Source: Pelagomonas calceolata
Lineage: Eukaryota; Sar; Pelagophyceae; Pelagomonadales; Pelagomonadaceae
Direction: 5' to 3'
NCBI GenBank assembly: GCA_918797485.1
Contig: CAKKNE010000001.1
Span: forward strand, 4,154,001 to 4,218,000
DNA length: 64,000 nucleotides
Shown here: piece after piece, positions 40,401 through 52,046 of the stretch
Layout: the number at the start of each line of letters is the position of its first letter
How positions within the stretch are numbered: the first letter of the stretch is position 1
The notes under the pieces: generated by a model
Told to the model about the DNA's origin: nothing
The model's input: the letters and a program-made list of their open reading frames with translations, nothing else
Databases searched by the model: none
Translations under genes and position numbers: made by a program

Positions 40401-42677
40401 CTCGAGGTCATGATCCGACTTGTCCCCCCACTTGGCCCTACCGTCAAAGCCGCCGTCGACGAGCTTCTCGCCGTTGATCCGCATCTGGAGCGCCGCCGCG
40501 CCACGAATCCGCTGATCCAACCCAGATAACTCGTCCAGCGTCAAGGCCGTGTGGAACTTCTCCGCGTCGTCAGACGTGACCGTCAGCGCGCCTTCCCAGA
40601 CGTAGTCGTGGTCCCATTTCGAGCTTCCCCCAACGCTGCCGTCCAGGACCTTCTCACCGTCGACGCGGACGTACAGCGACGCCGTGGCGCTGTCCTCGTT
40701 TCCGTCTTTGTCCCTGTCCCAATCCAGCACCGTCTTCTTGTAGAACCGCTCGTTCCCGTCGGCGATAACCGTCATGGCCGCCTCGACGTCATGATCCGAA
40801 TTGTCCCCCCACTTGGCGCTGCCGCCGACGCCGCCGTCCAGGACCTTGTCTCCATCAACGCGGACGTAGAGCGACGCGGTGCCACTCAGGCCGTCCGCGT
40901 CGTCGCCGTTCAGCGCCGTCGCGACGTGGAAGCGCTCGGTGCCATCGTCCGTCTTGACGTACAGGGCGACCGTCACGTCGTCGACACCGTCGTGCTCCGC
41001 GCCGGACCAGTCGATCTCTCCGTTAAGAGTGGTCTGAAACTGCTGCTCGCCGTTGACGCGCGCCATCATCGACGTCGTGCCGAACAAGCCCTGGTTGACC
41101 TCGCCATCGCCAGCCAACGCGAGGTGGAACGCCTCCTGGTCGTCGTCCGTGGCCGTGAGCGAGGCCGTGAAGGCATTGCCGGACCAATCCACCTCGCCCG
41201 CCAGGGCGCCGTCGAAGAGCTCGTCGTCGCCGAGCTCGAAGCTGAGGGCGGCGCGCGCCGTGGCTCCGTCATGCGGTAAACCAGCGTCGAGCGTCCCGAC
41301 GAGGTCGAACAGGGCGTCGCCGCCGTCTTCGCCGAGCACCACGCGGAGCTTGACGTCCTCCCCCTCGCCGACGGCCGCGGAGGCCTCGAAGGCGTACGCC
41401 TTCTCGTCGAGGTCTATGGCTGCCGTAAGGGCCGTGTGCGAGGCCTCGACCGCCGCGCCGAACGACCTAGTGGTCTTCCCGTCGTCCAAGTTGACGACGT
41501 CGCCCGAGACGCACAGCGGACCGGGCTTGGCGAAGCAGCCCGTGGCCTCGTAGGTCCCGTCCCAGGTCACGGTGTAGCAGGTCCGCGCCGCGGCGCCGCA
41601 CGCGTCCTCGTAGGCCGTGAGCTGGCGCGTACCGGCGAGGCGCCTTTGTTGGGGCTCGTCGTTCTCCCAGCGCAGCGCGACGACGTGGCGCGGGCCAATC
41701 AACGAACCGAAGAAGGTGTCCGGATCTTGCGCCGAGATCGCCAGAGAGACCTTGTGGTCCACGGCGGACTGCAGCGTCCCGAGGGCGACGGGACCGTAGC
41801 CGCTCGCCGAGAAGTCGAGGTCGAGCAGCGTCGGCTCGTGGGAGAAGTGGAGGTCGGCTCCATTAAATGCGACGACGCCCGTGTTGCCGCCGTCCGCCTC
41901 GACGTCGTAGGCGACGCGCGGCAGGTGGAGGTCGACGCTCGTCACGCCTTCGGGCAGCGCCGGCGTCGCCTCGAACGAGTGCCACTGGACGGACAGGGCG
42001 CCGTCGTCCTCAATGCGCAGCTCCAGAGACTCTTTCACTTTGCGAACGAGCCAGACCGCCGCGCTGATGGCCTTTTGAGGCGCGTCGAATTTCACTTTGA
42101 TCTCCTTGCGGAGGTCGCCCTTGTCGCGAGACCATTCCGCCTCGAGCGCCCGGAAGCGGAGAGATACTGGTAGTGCCCCATATAATTCAATGTCCACAGT
42201 CACGTCACATTTTGCATAGGCCGTCGCGACCTCCTCGGCCTTGGCGAGGCGCCGCGCGACGTCGAAGTCGATGTTCGAGGTCCTCAGTTGCAATTCGTGG
42301 CGCTTTTCATTCTCTCGTGCAGCAACGGGCCAGTCGCCGTCGGCATCAAGCGTCGCCGTCTTCACAGCGTCTTCGCCGTCGAAGCTCGTGTAAACGTCGC
42401 ACTTGGCGCTCGACACGCGGGCCTCGTGGAGGTATGACCGCGCCGGCGTCGGGTGGGCGCGCGCGTCGACAATTATGTCACGGCCGTCGAAAGAAATTTT
42501 GATGTGCGCGTCGTCGGCGCCGAAGCTCCGGAGCGGCAGCACGAGCAGCTCGACGAGCGAGAGGAGCACGAGGGCGACGAAGCAGCCCGCGATGAGGCAG
42601 ACTCTGTTACATTTGCGTTTTGGCTGCGATGCCGGTACCTCGACGTCGCAAACTTTTTTGCCCAATTCTGGGTCCAT
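37452..42677 (-). CDS. Giant beta-repeat membrane protein with zinc-ribbon tail
   Basis: This 1741-aa protein has a short cytoplasmic start, a hydrophobic helix at about residues 27-50 ([20 protein letters not shown]), and a lumenal or extracellular region. That region holds about 14 degenerate repeats of roughly 75-80 residues (about 470-1370), with the pattern SLxVRVDGxxxxDGxxxGxxxW...ERFxxxxxLxGDxDxGLSG. A PTxAPT linker and a domain with [16 protein letters not shown] follow. Near residue 1640 is a second hydrophobic helix ([16 protein letters not shown]), and the end is [19 protein letters not shown], two CxxC pairs suited to one zinc ribbon. I recognise no named family. The repeats look like stacked beta strands, possibly an adhesin or cell-surface component. 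Confidence 0.7.
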   Translation of the reverse strand: MDPELGKKVCDVEVPASQPKRKCNRVCLIAGCFVALVLLSLVELLVLPLRSFGADDAHIKISFDGRDIIVDARAHPTPARSYLHEARVSSAKCDVYTSFDGEDAVKTATLDADGDWPVAARENEKRHELQLRTSNIDFDVARRLAKAEEVATAYAKCDVTVDIELYGALPVSLRFRALEAEWSRDKGDLRKEIKVKFDAPQKAISAAVWLVRKVKESLELRIEDDGALSVQWHSFEATPALPEGVTSVDLHLPRVAYDVEADGGNTGVVAFNGADLHFSHEPTLLDLDFSASGYGPVALGTLQSAVDHKVSLAISAQDPDTFFGSLIGPRHVVALRWENDEPQQRRLAGTRQLTAYEDACGAAARTCYTVTWDGTYEATGCFAKPGPLCVSGDVVNLDDGKTTRSFGAAVEASHTALTAAIDLDEKAYAFEASAAVGEGEDVKLRVVLGEDGGDALFDLVGTLDAGLPHDGATARAALSFELGDDELFDGALAGEVDWSGNAFTASLTATDDDQEAFHLALAGDGEVNQGLFGTTSMMARVNGEQQFQTTLNGEIDWSGAEHDGVDDVTVALYVKTDDGTERFHVATALNGDDADGLSGTASLYVRVDGDKVLDGGVGGSAKWGDNSDHDVEAAMTVIADGNERFYKKTVLDWDRDKDGNEDSATASLYVRVDGEKVLDGSVGGSSKWDHDYVWEGALTVTSDDAEKFHTALTLDELSGLDQRIRGAAALQMRINGEKLVDGGFDGRAKWGDKSDHDLEVKLTITESDEERFHTDMTLDGDADAGLSGASALVVRIAGDEVVDAAAAGAVKWGGDSAHDFELSTTLTNDGAELFDTAFELDQHDSRSGQLVWTVRLDGDERLYTHLDGQGDVEDGEVSGSSGVVLRLGGEDTFDGSMSGSVEWQEASEGGDATVAFSLMEGAVERFGLDLALHGEVDGKVEGSTDVTVRLDGDAKDYEVSGSFDWDEEIVVGMSFKDAHLERFALEMTASGDNDDGLSGKTGLSISVDGDELVDALLEGELSVDDLVSLSASLHNKNEEVFSMALGAEGDTDDRLYGKTTLQMSVSDEELFDAHAEASADWSWRHEDDFQLTTHLLNQNEELFRMKMTARGDDADGLQGETSLMVAIAEEELLDGRVTGSARFSGGDDVALAFTVENQNKGLVSAQMTAHGESDDALLLGETTLELTLAEEKAVDATAHASARWEDDWVLKLSLANDNAAIFAIDGTLDGKVELGSLSGDGAGTLVVTLGDEKALDLAYEGAVSTDPMELSAALSNGGDNIMSLEASGSWDKRDGGGVDGACSIDLSTGGDSLFTFGGTLGANDIEAGDRVCLFMDMDLDKRGMLGSKAVSSELAMGLAIDDWGSGLQIAQSEATMAMTGAGLGNGFTVGTWDADKASEPVDRDACDATAEVSMDVFVSSIEKRKWVPPTKAPTSAPTTKPTPQPTHAPTPRPTPTPTRAPTPTPTPGPTLAPTEAPVVAGSLTLSGISVADASGEESKAVLRGAIADVAGVSKSAVTILGVASASARRRRLQAGVVVDYKIELTDHEASEDAAANLASASPTEVDEAIVDAAKDENAEAVFAAVATTSLTSTVVAATDAPTAAPRPTPRPTPEPAGGSSGGGSANNAGGGVMIIAIAVCAVVLVLCGGGGIYYYRRNKMPRVLTPTRAEKLEAEWSTRLPTPKALPADEETKEVDVAEVDLEEAREAPVSAMPPPPPCFCSQCGAPLRGQFCSQCGARAA

Positions 42678-43233
42678 GTAGCAACTTCGCGCGCGCGTAG
42701 TTTTTGCAAAGCGCGTGCTGTCGGCGGTGGCCGGTAGTTGTTTTGGGCGTGCCGCGAGCGTTTGGGCTGCCTTTTGCGCAAGTTGCGATGCGTGCGGCAG
42801 CTTTTTGCAAGCTCGTGATTTTTACGCGAATTTGCTTCCGACCTCAGCCCGAACCTTTGGAGCTGAGTTTTTTTCGTCGCATCCTCTGTTTCGGACATCT
42901 CCCAGCTCGCACCGCATCCGCTAGGACGGCCGGATGACTCCTGCCGCGCGCCCTAGGATGCTGCCCAAACCTTGTGCGCGCTGCGCGCCGCGCGAGCCGC
43001 CCGGCCGTCGAACACAGATTAGGCAGCGTGCAGACGATCCTTTGTTCGACCAGTAATGAAGCCACGGCTGCCCACATCGCATCAATACTGATGCCACAGC
43101 GCTAGGCAAAAGTTGGCCACACACCACAGCCAGACAAACCTGTCTGGGGCAGCTCCACAGACCGACGCCGCGCCGCGAGGCAGCCTCACTAGACCAGGCG
43201 CCGCCCCCACGAGGTCGCCTTAGTGACTAGACC
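42678..43233. other. Divergent promoter region
   Basis: This 556-bp region lies between the starts of the giant beta-repeat protein (minus) and the 1002-aa coiled-coil protein (plus). Several short TTTTGCAA and TTTTGCGC words cluster at 42705-42815. No gene, RNA or clear copy of the GCTAGTGTCTTAC motif is seen. Confidence 0.35.
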
Positions 43234-46200
43234 ATGTCCAAGTGGGCGTCGCGGTGGCCCGGCGAATACGCCTTCAAGGATGGCCCGTCGCGCCGCGGGC
43301 CGGACCGGCAGCACAAGTCCACCATTAAGCCCACCGTGGCGCTCGTCGATCACAAAGCTGATGATGTGGAAAAGAGGTACCGCGAGATCCGGCTGCGCCA
43401 GAAGGAGATCGAGCGGAAGCGGAGGCGTTCGTTCGTGATGGAAGCTCAGGCGCCGCCGCGCCCGCCGTCGCCTGCTAAGCCGCGACTACCGCCCGGTCAT
43501 GGTCGCGAGCCGCAGCGCGTCCAGCGGATGCGAAAGCTCTTCAATTCTGCGATCGATGACGCGGTGTCCCTCTGCCTCAGACGATGCGTCTCGCGTTTAG
43601 AAAGGAGGGAAGAGCGTCGGATTTGGCGCGCGAAAGTAGCTGCTGGCCGGTTTCTGCCGCCGGTGCCGGCCTCGTCGCGAGCCGTCGCCGATGCTCTCCA
43701 CGACCTGTTAGACCCCGGGAAAAAGGAAGAGGCTGAAAAAGCTCGTAAGGAAATCGAACGCCTGGCCCGGCAACGGGAAGAAAGAGCGGCGAGGCTGGTC
43801 GAGTTCGACGCCGCCAAGGAAGATGCCGCCGACGCATCACACATGGTACAAAAAGCGCGGCACGCCGCGCGCGAGCTCGAGGCGGAATATCATCACGCGC
43901 GCGATCGCGCTGCCGAAAATGAGGCGCTCCAGGAGGCGGCCCAGGCAGCAAAGAAGGCCTTGGACGAGGCGAATCACGAGGTGACTGAATTACTTCACCA
44001 CCAACGGGAACAGGAACATATCATGGCGAAGGCTGCGCAGGCTCTGGAGCGGACCGGCGTGTCCGTCTTCCATCTCGAGCATGACCGCGAAGAGCAGAAG
44101 AAGGTAGACGAGGGCGACGAGCATGCGAAGGCGCACCAGCGCAAGACGCGGCTCAAGGCAAAGTTTAGGAAGGCTGGAGGCATGGCCGGTTTGTTAAAGA
44201 CGTCGACGCACGCCCTGGCCGAGGGTGGCAAGGGTCTGATTAAAAAGAAGTCGTACCTCGCGGAGACGATGTTCGACGCGTTGAGCGGCGACGAGCGCGC
44301 GTGGGTTGGGGCTTCGTTGCGACTGGCGGACTGTCTCGAAGATGTCGACATTCGGGCCTTGCCTTGCGTGAGCCCGGCCTGTGGGAGGTTTGCGGGCCCA
44401 CACATGGAGCGGTCCCGGGCGGCCTTGGCCATGCAGAAGGCCCGGCGTGCCGCGCTGGACCGGCGCACGTATTGGGCCCGGGTTAAAGACTCGCGGGCGA
44501 CGAAGGCGATCCAAAAAGCATCTCGAACCATAAAAGGAATGCGCGACACGTACGCCCTGGGGGCTGCCTCGCAGCTCTTCAAGCTCGCCTCCGAGGAATT
44601 GGGGCCCTCGGTCGCGGCGTTCCTCGGCGAGTTCTGCCGCCTACCCTTGCAGAAGTTTGCGGCGCTGGAGCCGTGCGGCGCGTTCGGCGATCGGCCGCGC
44701 GCCGAGGCTATCGCTGCGGCGCTGTCTAGCCTCTCCTTCTCGGAAGATCTGGCGTGTCTGCTGACGCCGTTCCTCGTGGACACGATCGTGCGCACGGCGC
44801 CGATGCCGAAACATAGACACCGGGAGGCGCCGCTGTCGCCCGATGCGTCGGTGTGTTCGACGCTGTCGCCGCTGGCGCGCTTCGCGGCGGCGCCGAAGTC
44901 GCCTCCAACCTCGCCAGTTCAGAAGCGCCCGCCCTCGGCCAAGCCGCCGGCGCGGCCGCCGCCGCCCAACAAAACGCCGACGGAACGGCGCGTCTACTTT
45001 CCCGACGACCAATCCGCGGACGCCGACTCGCTCACCGTCGACGAGATTACCGTCGCCTCGGTCGCCGAGACGTTGAACACCGAGGACGCGTCCGACGACG
45101 AGGAGCTCGACGAGGACGCGTGCGTCGCGACGGCCCAGACGCTCGACGCGCTGGGCTACGCGGTCGCGCGGTCGCGGGCCTGCCACCCCCCGTTCCTGCG
45201 GGCGTCGAACCGGCGGCTCTTCTCCGTAGCGTTCCGCTGCCCCGACCCGGGCGTGCGGCGGAGCGCGGCGGCGTGTGCTTGTGCGTTTTTCGGCGTCTCA
45301 GTTCCTTCCTTGATCTCGACGCCATCGCCGCGACTCTGTTTGCTCGATGGCGTGGAGTTCCATTTGCGTCGCCCGGAGAGAGAAACGTAGCCGCCTCGAC
45401 GCCATCGACGCGACTCGCCATTCGAGCATGGCATGGAAGTTGTGCCATTTGCGTCGCCGCCCTCGTGCGACGTGGTCAACGCGATGCCCATGCGCAGGCG
45501 CCATCATGACGAACCTCGACCGGCTCCGGCGGGCTCCCAATGAGTTAAACGACGCCGCGTCGGCCTCGAGCCAGGCCCTGGCCCACGAGGCCGTCGCGCA
45601 CGGGTTGCCCGCGCTGATCAAGGCGATGACGCGGAATGTCGACGGCGACTTCGTGGAGTCTGGTTTAGACGTGCTGAGCGCCACGTGCGTGGATTTGGAG
45701 GCGCCGCGGTTCCACGCGGCGTACCGAGCCGGCGCGCCGCGCTACGTGCAAGCTTTATTATTGAGGTTGGCGTTGGACCAGTACCTCTGCGGGCCGAACA
45801 CGCCGGACACGAAGCGCGACCGCATGGCGCGCAAGGCCGGTTCTGTACTGTGCTCGCTCTACACGGACGCGAGGTGTCGGAGGAACGCGGTCGAGGAAGA
45901 CGCGCACATCGTCTGCTCGGCGGCGCTGATGGCGTGCCAGGGCTGGATCTTCGGGCAGCAGCTCGGTTGTATTCTCGCGGGGACCATGGCCGAGCAATAT
46001 GACATCCAGCGGTCGCTGGCGCCGCTGATACCGGTGCTCGCGAAGTTGATGGGCGAGGTGCAAGCCGCGCCGGAGGTGAACCTCGCCGCGAAGATCGCCT
46101 TGCGAACGTGCACTTATACGGATGAGAACTGGTCCAAAGAGCGGAAGGCGCCGGCCTGGTTCCTGGCGTCCAAGCTCGACGACGCCGGGTTGGTGGGAAC

Positions 46201-46459
46201 GATGGAGGCGCACCTCTACCACGACCCGCGCGAGCATATACTACCGGACGAGCCCTGGAGCGCGCTCCCGGTAAACGAGTACGACATGCCGCAGGACTTT
46301 TATGGATTGCCGCCAATTTTGCCGCAATCGCATTATGGCAACCCGACGCCGCCCGGATGGTATCCCGCTCCTGTGGTACCGGGACCCGCGGCCGCGCCGG
46401 CGCCGGCTGGGGCCGTGCCGGAGGGGGTGGCGAGTCCGGCGGCGCGGCCTAGGCGGTAA
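43234..46459 (+). CDS. Coiled-coil and helical-repeat protein, function unknown
   Basis: This 1002-aa protein is spliced from 43234-45280 and 45498-46459. The first 60 residues are basic and Pro-rich. Residues about 80-320 are charged coiled coil (KKEEAEKARKEIERLARQRE and a long Ala/Glu/His stretch). Residues 340-480 are helical and basic. A disordered Pro-rich linker reaches about residue 600, and the rest is helical with ARM-like periodicity (GSVLCSLYTDARCRRNAVEE). I recognise no family. The 217-bp intron joins RRSAAACA to CAIMTNLDR in phase 1, using donor GTGCGT and acceptor GCGCAG. Start context is GACCATGTCC. Confidence 0.68.
45281..45497 (+). repeat. Intron with inverted core modules (217 bp)
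   Basis: It carries GACGCCATCGCCGCGAC and GACGCCATCGACGCGAC in one orientation, and CTCGATGGCGTGGAG between them in the other. The modules alternate in direction, so the transcript could form a strong hairpin. No CTGTGTGG terminal repeats remain. Confidence 0.68.
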
Positions 46460-46510
46460 TGGTTTTCTGTAGTAGTCCTTTTTTGATGCGTGCTTGCTTG
46501 CCAGGGATCC

Positions 46511-46533
46511 CTAGTGTCTTTCAGGACGCTAGC
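46511..46533 (+). promoter_or_regulatory. Upstream near-palindrome in front of the SNF2 gene
   Basis: The site reads CTAGTGTCTTTCA, then GGACGCTAGC. It lies 233 bp upstream of ATG 46766 and is nearly identical to the copy at 52523. Confidence 0.5.
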
Positions 46534-46765
46534 TAGCCTCGGTCAACCCAAAACCAGCCTGAACGCAGCGCATTTGTCATTAATCGTGATCTCACAGCGG
46601 TGAGAGTTCTAATAGCGGTTGGTCTCACGCGTCGAAGCCTATCGGTGTGCACCGGGGGCACCCAATAAAAAAAGCGCACAAGGCCACCTTGCGAAGAAAC
46701 GCGGCGCGCGAAGCGTCCGGGGCTACGAAATTGCACGAAAAGTGACGCGCGCACACGTGTCCAGC

Positions 46766-49700
46766 ATGGCTGAAAGCAACGGCAAAAAACGCGCGCTCGT
46801 CGTGATCGACAGCGACGACGACGAAGCGCCGCTCGCGCCGTGGGTGCGGACGGTCTCAGACCAGGCCGAGGTCGTGGACATCATAGAGATCAAAGATGAA
46901 GAAGAAGACGACGACGACCTCTTCGAGAAGGAGATGGACGTGCAGTACGGCTCGTCGCCGTCGCGCGTCAAGAAAGAGAAGAAGCCGAAGCCCGACCCTT
47001 CGCCGGGCGGCCCCTCGGGCAGCGGCGGCGCGCCCCAAGGAGGCGCCGCGCCAGGAGCTCATGGTGCCGCCGCGCCGGCGCCCGCGCCCGCGGCCGCGCC
47101 GCCGGTCATCGGAGGGATGCCGACGGCCGCCGAGAAGACGGCCCATTTACTGACGTTGCCGGCGGGCGCGCGCGACCTGCAGCGCCTGCTGTGGCACATC
47201 GGCATCACGTTCAAGCTGCTGCCGCACCAGCCCGTCGCCGTGCGCATGGTCGCGGGCGTGGGCGACGATTACCCCAACCTCGCCACGAACGCGTCGCTCG
47301 ACGGCGCGCTCCTCAACGCGGCGCCGCCGACGAACCGCGGCGGACTCTTAGCCGACGTGATGGGCCTGGGCAAGACCGTCGAGGCGATCTGCGGCGCCGC
47401 GTTGCGCCAGGCCATCTGCGCGTCCAAGAACCTGCGGCCGCTGCCGGTCGTGATCGTGTCGCCGAACGTCTCCGTTCTCGACCAGTGGTCCGAGCACCTG
47501 TCGCGGGGGGGAGTCCCGCCGACGAGCGTCCTTCTCTACACGGGCCGCTTCCACGACCGCGTCAGAAAATACAATCGGCGCTGCCAGCCCGCGGGCGACG
47601 GCTCGGCGACGTGGGTCCTGTTGACGCGCCACTGTCTCATGAACGACGTGCAAGCGGCCATGGACGCCTTCTCGAAGGACGACGAGGTCGCACAAGTGTC
47701 ACCCCTGTTCCCGACGGCCGAGAAGGAGCTCCTCGAAGATCTGCGGGACCAGTACCTCGCGGCGAACGCGAAGCTCAAGGGCAAGAACACGCTGCGCCAG
47801 AAGGGCGAGGGCGTGCACCTGTGTGGAATCAACCAGTGAGTTAGGTTATCGACGTCGCGTCGATGGCGTAGGGCGTCCCGGGATTTTATTTCCACACAGG
47901 CGAGCACGATGTCGTGCGGCGCCTCATCGATGATTATTACCACAAGAACCTCGCCAACCCGCCCGTCGCCGTGATCCGAACGCTCATCATCGACGAGGCT
48001 CATTTCTTGAGGAACGCCGTGTCGTTCTGGGGCATCGGCGCTGCGCTCGCGGGCAACGGTGCCGAGCGCACGATCATGTGCACGGGCACGCCGTTCAACA
48101 ACGGCCCGCGCGACATGGCAGCTTTGCAGTCGTACGTCGACGCGTCGAGTCCGGCGGCCGAGGAGAAGTGGTGGAAGGAGGCGGTATCCGGGAAGGGCGG
48201 CCCCGAGATCGCGCGCGCCGTCCGCGACTGGCGCGAGAACGGCGGCATGGTGCGGCGCAACCTCGACGTTTTGACGACGCAGCTCCCACAGCTCGACGTG
48301 ACGACGGAGAACATTCTGTTGGATGATGAGGAGCTCTTCGCCTACCTGCCGCTCGAGGATTCGATCCTCGAGCTGCTGAAAAAGTTCGCCGAATGCAGCG
48401 ACGACGACAAGAAAGAAAAGCTGAAGCTCTTCCGCGTGATGATGAGCTTGATGGCGCTGATGCGAATGTGGGCCCGGCGTCGTCACGACTTCAGAGGCAT
48501 CGCCGTCGCGTCGATGGCGGTCCACGTCTCATAGTAGTTGCGGTCACATCTTACGTCATCGACAAGACGACTGCTCAGGAAGGGATAGTGATAGGGAAAC
48601 GCGCATCAGTAGGATGTTTCATTCTCCTCGAGGACGACACCACCGTGACCCTGGCAAAAAGCTTGATCGATTATGCCGACGGCGAGCCTCCAGATGCTTT
48701 GATCGCCGCGGCCGCGGCGCGCGGCGTGCCCTACGTGCCCCTCGAAGCGAGCTGCCCCCACTGCGATGAAGCGTTCGGTTCGGGTCGGGAGCGATTTGCG
48801 CGAGGCGCGGGCGCCACAATTTGCAGGCCTTGTCATACACGGTGGGGCACTGGAGACCCGCCGATCAACTCAGTGAGACGACCGGCCATGTGCCTGTGTT
48901 GCGGGGGCCCATTTCCACACAACCGTTATTACGCGGGGCCACACGGCCGCTACACCACATGCCTCTCGTGCGATACTCGCCGACAGCATGGCAAGACTGG
49001 TCCCGCCGAGCCGAAGGAGGCCTCCTACTGCCGCGACTGCGGCTGCGGGTCCGACGATGCACAGCTCCAGGAGCACCCGGACGGCGTCGTGCGCTGCGGC
49101 GCGTGCTCGTCACAGAAGCGTCTGGGCCGTCCACCTACCCCGGCGCGCGTCCGGCGATTCGGCGGCCCGACGCCAGCGAAGGCCCAGAAGCTTGAGAAGG
49201 CCGTCGCCGCGCGGAACCAGCAGATCGCGGAGTATTGCGCGAGCGCGGGGTTCGCGCTTGCAAGCGAGCAGCCCGATGGCGCGGCCGCGGCGCCCGCCGC
49301 CGCCGACGACGACGCGTCGGACTCCGGCGACGACGCGTCGGCGGGCGGCGCTGCGCGCCCGAAGTGGGTGCGGTGCGACGGCTGCGATAAGTGGCGCCGG
49401 CTGCCGTCCCATGTGGATGTTGACAGCCTGCCCCCGTGCGCGGCCCGCGTCCAGAATTTAGAGCTTCCGCACGTCATTCCCCACGCCATCGACGCAACGT
49501 CATCCTTCAATCCGTGTCCCCTCGATGTGTAGATGGCGCCGCGTTCCATCCCTCTCCGCGGCCGGCGTCGTCGCGCGGCCGCAAATCACGCGTCGCCGCC
49601 CGCGCAGGAGATGGTACTGCAGCATGAACGTCTGGAACCCGGAACGCGCGAGCTGCGACGCGCCCGACGACGCCGAGGCCGAGGCGCCGTCGCCCGCCGC

Positions 49701-50717
49701 GGCGTCGCCCGCCGCGGCGTCGCCCGCCGCGGCGTCGCCGGGCGCGCGGCGCGGCGGCGAGCGGCGCGGCGGCGAGCAGCGCGCGCGCGGCGCCGGCGGC
49801 AAGCCCAGGAAGCGCGGCCTCGACGACCCGAAGACGCGGCAGAAGCTCGAAGACGTGACGGCGCGCATCAACGCCGGCGCATCCAACGCGGTCCAAGAAC
49901 TCCGGGATCTTGTGGAGGGGGTCTTATCAGTTGAGGATATTGACGACGGCTGGGTCTGCGCGATCTGCGGGAGCGGCGACACGAAGAAGCCGGACCGCGT
50001 CTTCGTCAATAAAGTGAGAGCCTACTGTTGCGCGGCGTGCGCGCGCGCCGCGCCGCGCCCTTCGAGGCCGCGCTGCGGAACGACGCCCGCGGTGCGGCTC
50101 GCGCCCCTGCCGGGCGACGATGATCTGCTCGAGGCCGGACTCGCAGCCGCTTCAGGTCGTAGTGATCGGCCGCAGGGCGTGCTCGCGAAGCACGCCGGCG
50201 ATATCTATAGGAACATTCAGGTGGTCGACGAGCGGAACAAAGTGCGCCAGGCAGCCATTGACGCGCTGGGCTTAGAGCCCGTCGACGTGCGCCACCAAAA
50301 GGAGACCGTCGCCACGGCCATTCCCTTGGGCGCGCGGGACGGCTCGATCATCGTCACGTCGTCGGCCACAAAAGGCCAGGAGGCAAACGCTACGCGCGCC
50401 TTTGCCGATGCCAGCGTCGCTGATACGCGTCGCGCGGCCGTCGCCACCGTCTCGCACGCACTGCTCGCGCGCCAGAGCATATCGCGACCGGTCGCCGCCT
50501 CCGCCCGCCAAAGACCCAGTGCTCAAGCCGTCGTGTCCCGCGCAGATGATGCTCGTGGCCCTCGCGATCAAAAGAGGCTTGTTTGCCGCGAACGAGGTCG
50601 CGCCGTTCTTGGAAATTGTATACGACATCTGCGGCCTCACGAAGGAGGAGAAAGACATCCTCGGAGGCAACGTGGCGACGGTCGCCGCGACGTGGGCGGG
50701 CGTCGCGGTAGAACGAC
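46766..50717 (+). CDS. SNF2-family ATPase with CW zinc finger, probably continuing into UNG
   Basis: Supported exons are 46766-47810, 47900 to about 48478, about 48535-49435, 49608-50490 and 50546-50717; the exon 2/3 and 4/5 boundaries are uncertain, and in exon 1 a GT donor at 47823 is as possible as the GC donor at 47811. After an acidic, Pro-rich N-terminus comes the first SNF2 ATPase lobe: Walker A LLADVMGLGKTVEA, Walker B TLIIDEAHFLRN and motif III CTGTPFNNGPRD. I find no second (HELICc) lobe. A Cys-rich region follows (ASCPHCDEAF, CLCCGGPF, YCRDCGCG). A CW zinc finger, KWVRCDGCDKWRRLP joined to RWYCSMNVWNPERASC, is split by the 49436-49607 intron. CW fingers read methylated H3K4. The last exon splices in phase 1 to the uracil-DNA glycosylase exon. 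Confidence 0.75.
47819..47899 (+). mobile_element. Introner-type element in the SNF2 gene (81 bp)
   Basis: It starts CTGTGTGGAATCAACCAGTG and ends TTTTATTTCCACACAG, with the core GTCGCGTCGATGGCG inside. The flanks GCGTGCAC (47811-47818) and GCGAGCAC (47900-47907) agree at seven of eight positions. It has the same orientation as the gene. Exact excision of element plus one flank (89 nt) uses a GC donor; a GT donor at 47823, 12 nt later, is also in frame and adds four codons. Confidence 0.85.
49436..49607 (+). repeat. Intron with core module splitting the CW finger (172 bp)
   Basis: The donor is GTGCGC and the acceptor CGCGCAG. The core CACGCCATCGACGCAACG lies at about 49482-49499, with CTCGATGTG downstream. 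The phase 2 junction joins VDSLPP to RWYCSMN exactly as a CW finger requires. Confidence 0.75.
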
Positions 50718-50781
50718 GTGGGCGCGCGGAGTCCGCGATCCGCTTTCCACACTGTTCCGAAAAACATCTTCCCACACACAG

Positions 50782-51911
50782 GTGGCGCGGCCGAAGCGCA
50801 CCGGATCTGGGCCGACGCCGCCCGCGACGTCTACTACCACGGCGAGAACCCGGCCTTCGTCTTAGCCCTCTTGAGGCCGGAAGCCCGCGGTTATCTTGCT
50901 GCGTCGCTGCACCAGCTCGGCTGCGCCAAATGTAGAGCGCTCCACGGCTCGATCGGCGGCGTCTCCGACGACATAGAACTACCCGACGTCCTCACGCCGT
51001 CCGGGGTCAACCCGCACATCAAAAGCACGGTGTACTGCGCCCGGCTCGGCGGCGTGAAGCACGCGACGTGCGTGAAGTGCCGCAAGCGCCGCGTGCTGCC
51101 CGCCGGGTCTGAAGTCGACGAGGACGAGTTCCAGTGCTCCGACGTCGACACGACTTGCGAGACGGGCGCGGAGCGCGACCCGACGGAGCCGCCGGCGAAG
51201 CGGCGGCGGACTGACGCCGGCGCCGCGCTGCTGGCCCTCGTCCCGCAACCGTGGCGCCACGTCGTCGACAAGGTCCCCAGCCGCCGCCTCGATGCTATCG
51301 CCGACTTCGTCTCGGGCGAGCGCCTCGACGGCGTCGTCGTGTATCCGCCCCAGGACCAGATCTTCGCGGCGTTGGAAGCCTGCAGGCTCGATGATGTCAA
51401 GATCGTCATCGTCGGCCAGGACCCGTACCACGGCCCCGGCCAGGCCCACGGCCTCGCGTTCTCCTGTACTGACGGATCTATTCCGCGGTCGTTGGACAAC
51501 ATCTTCAAAGAGCTGCTCGCCGACCCGGACTCGGGCGTCTCGAGGTACCCGACGACCGGAAACCTGGGCGCTTGGGCGCGACGGGGCGTGCTGCTCTTGA
51601 ACCGCGCGCTCACGGTCCAGAAGGGCGAAGCGAACTCGCACAAGGACAAGGGCTGGGCGCCGGTGACCGACGCGATCATTGACGCGGTGAACAACCGCAC
51701 GAAGGGCGCGGTCTTCATCCTGTGGGGCAAGGAAGCGCGCGGGCTCGCACGCACCATCAAGCCGCGCCACCGAGTCATCCAGTCGTCGCACCCGTCGCCC
51801 AACTCGCACAAAAAGACGACGGAGCCCTTCACGGGGTCGCGCTGCTTCTCGCTCGCGAACGCCAAGCTGAGGGAGCTCCAGCAGGCGCCCGTCGACTGGA
51901 ACCTCGCGTAG
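50782..51911 (+). CDS. UNG: Uracil-DNA glycosylase (family 1) exon, probably the C-terminus of the SNF2-CW gene
   Basis: The last about 225 residues are a complete family-1 uracil-DNA glycosylase: catalytic-water Asp in VGQDPYHGPGQAHGLAFSC, then GNLGAWARRGVLLLNRALT, NSHKDKGW, FILWGKEARG and the minor-groove loop SSHPSPNSHKK. It removes uracil from DNA in base excision repair. Before it lies about 150 residues with a Cys cluster, ATCVKCRKRRVLPAG and FQCSDVDTTC. This exon has no Met codon, so it needs an upstream exon. Phase 1 splicing of 50718-50781 (donor GTGGGC, acceptor CACACAG) joins it to the preceding frame. ATG 50546 is the nearest alternative independent start. Confidence 0.93.
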
Positions 51912-52046
51912 GCGGCGTCAGATTCGGCGCGCGGCGGCGCCAGTAGGGCGAGTGTAATCCCCGCGACACACCAAGACCGGGGCCTCGACGGGCAACTGGC
52001 ACTTTCTCGCGTTGGGCCCGAAGCCCAGGCAGGCAGCTCTCCCCGA

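Noticed and set aside
38900-41260. Regular repeats suggesting a CRISPR-like or satellite array
   Set aside because: The repeats are degenerate, protein-level modules in one continuous 1741-codon frame.
50491-50545. Firm call of a 55-bp intron before ATG 50546
   Set aside because: GTCGCC to GCGCAG keeps phase, but the excised part also reads as plausible Pro/Lys coding sequence in the downstream frame. The boundary is left open.
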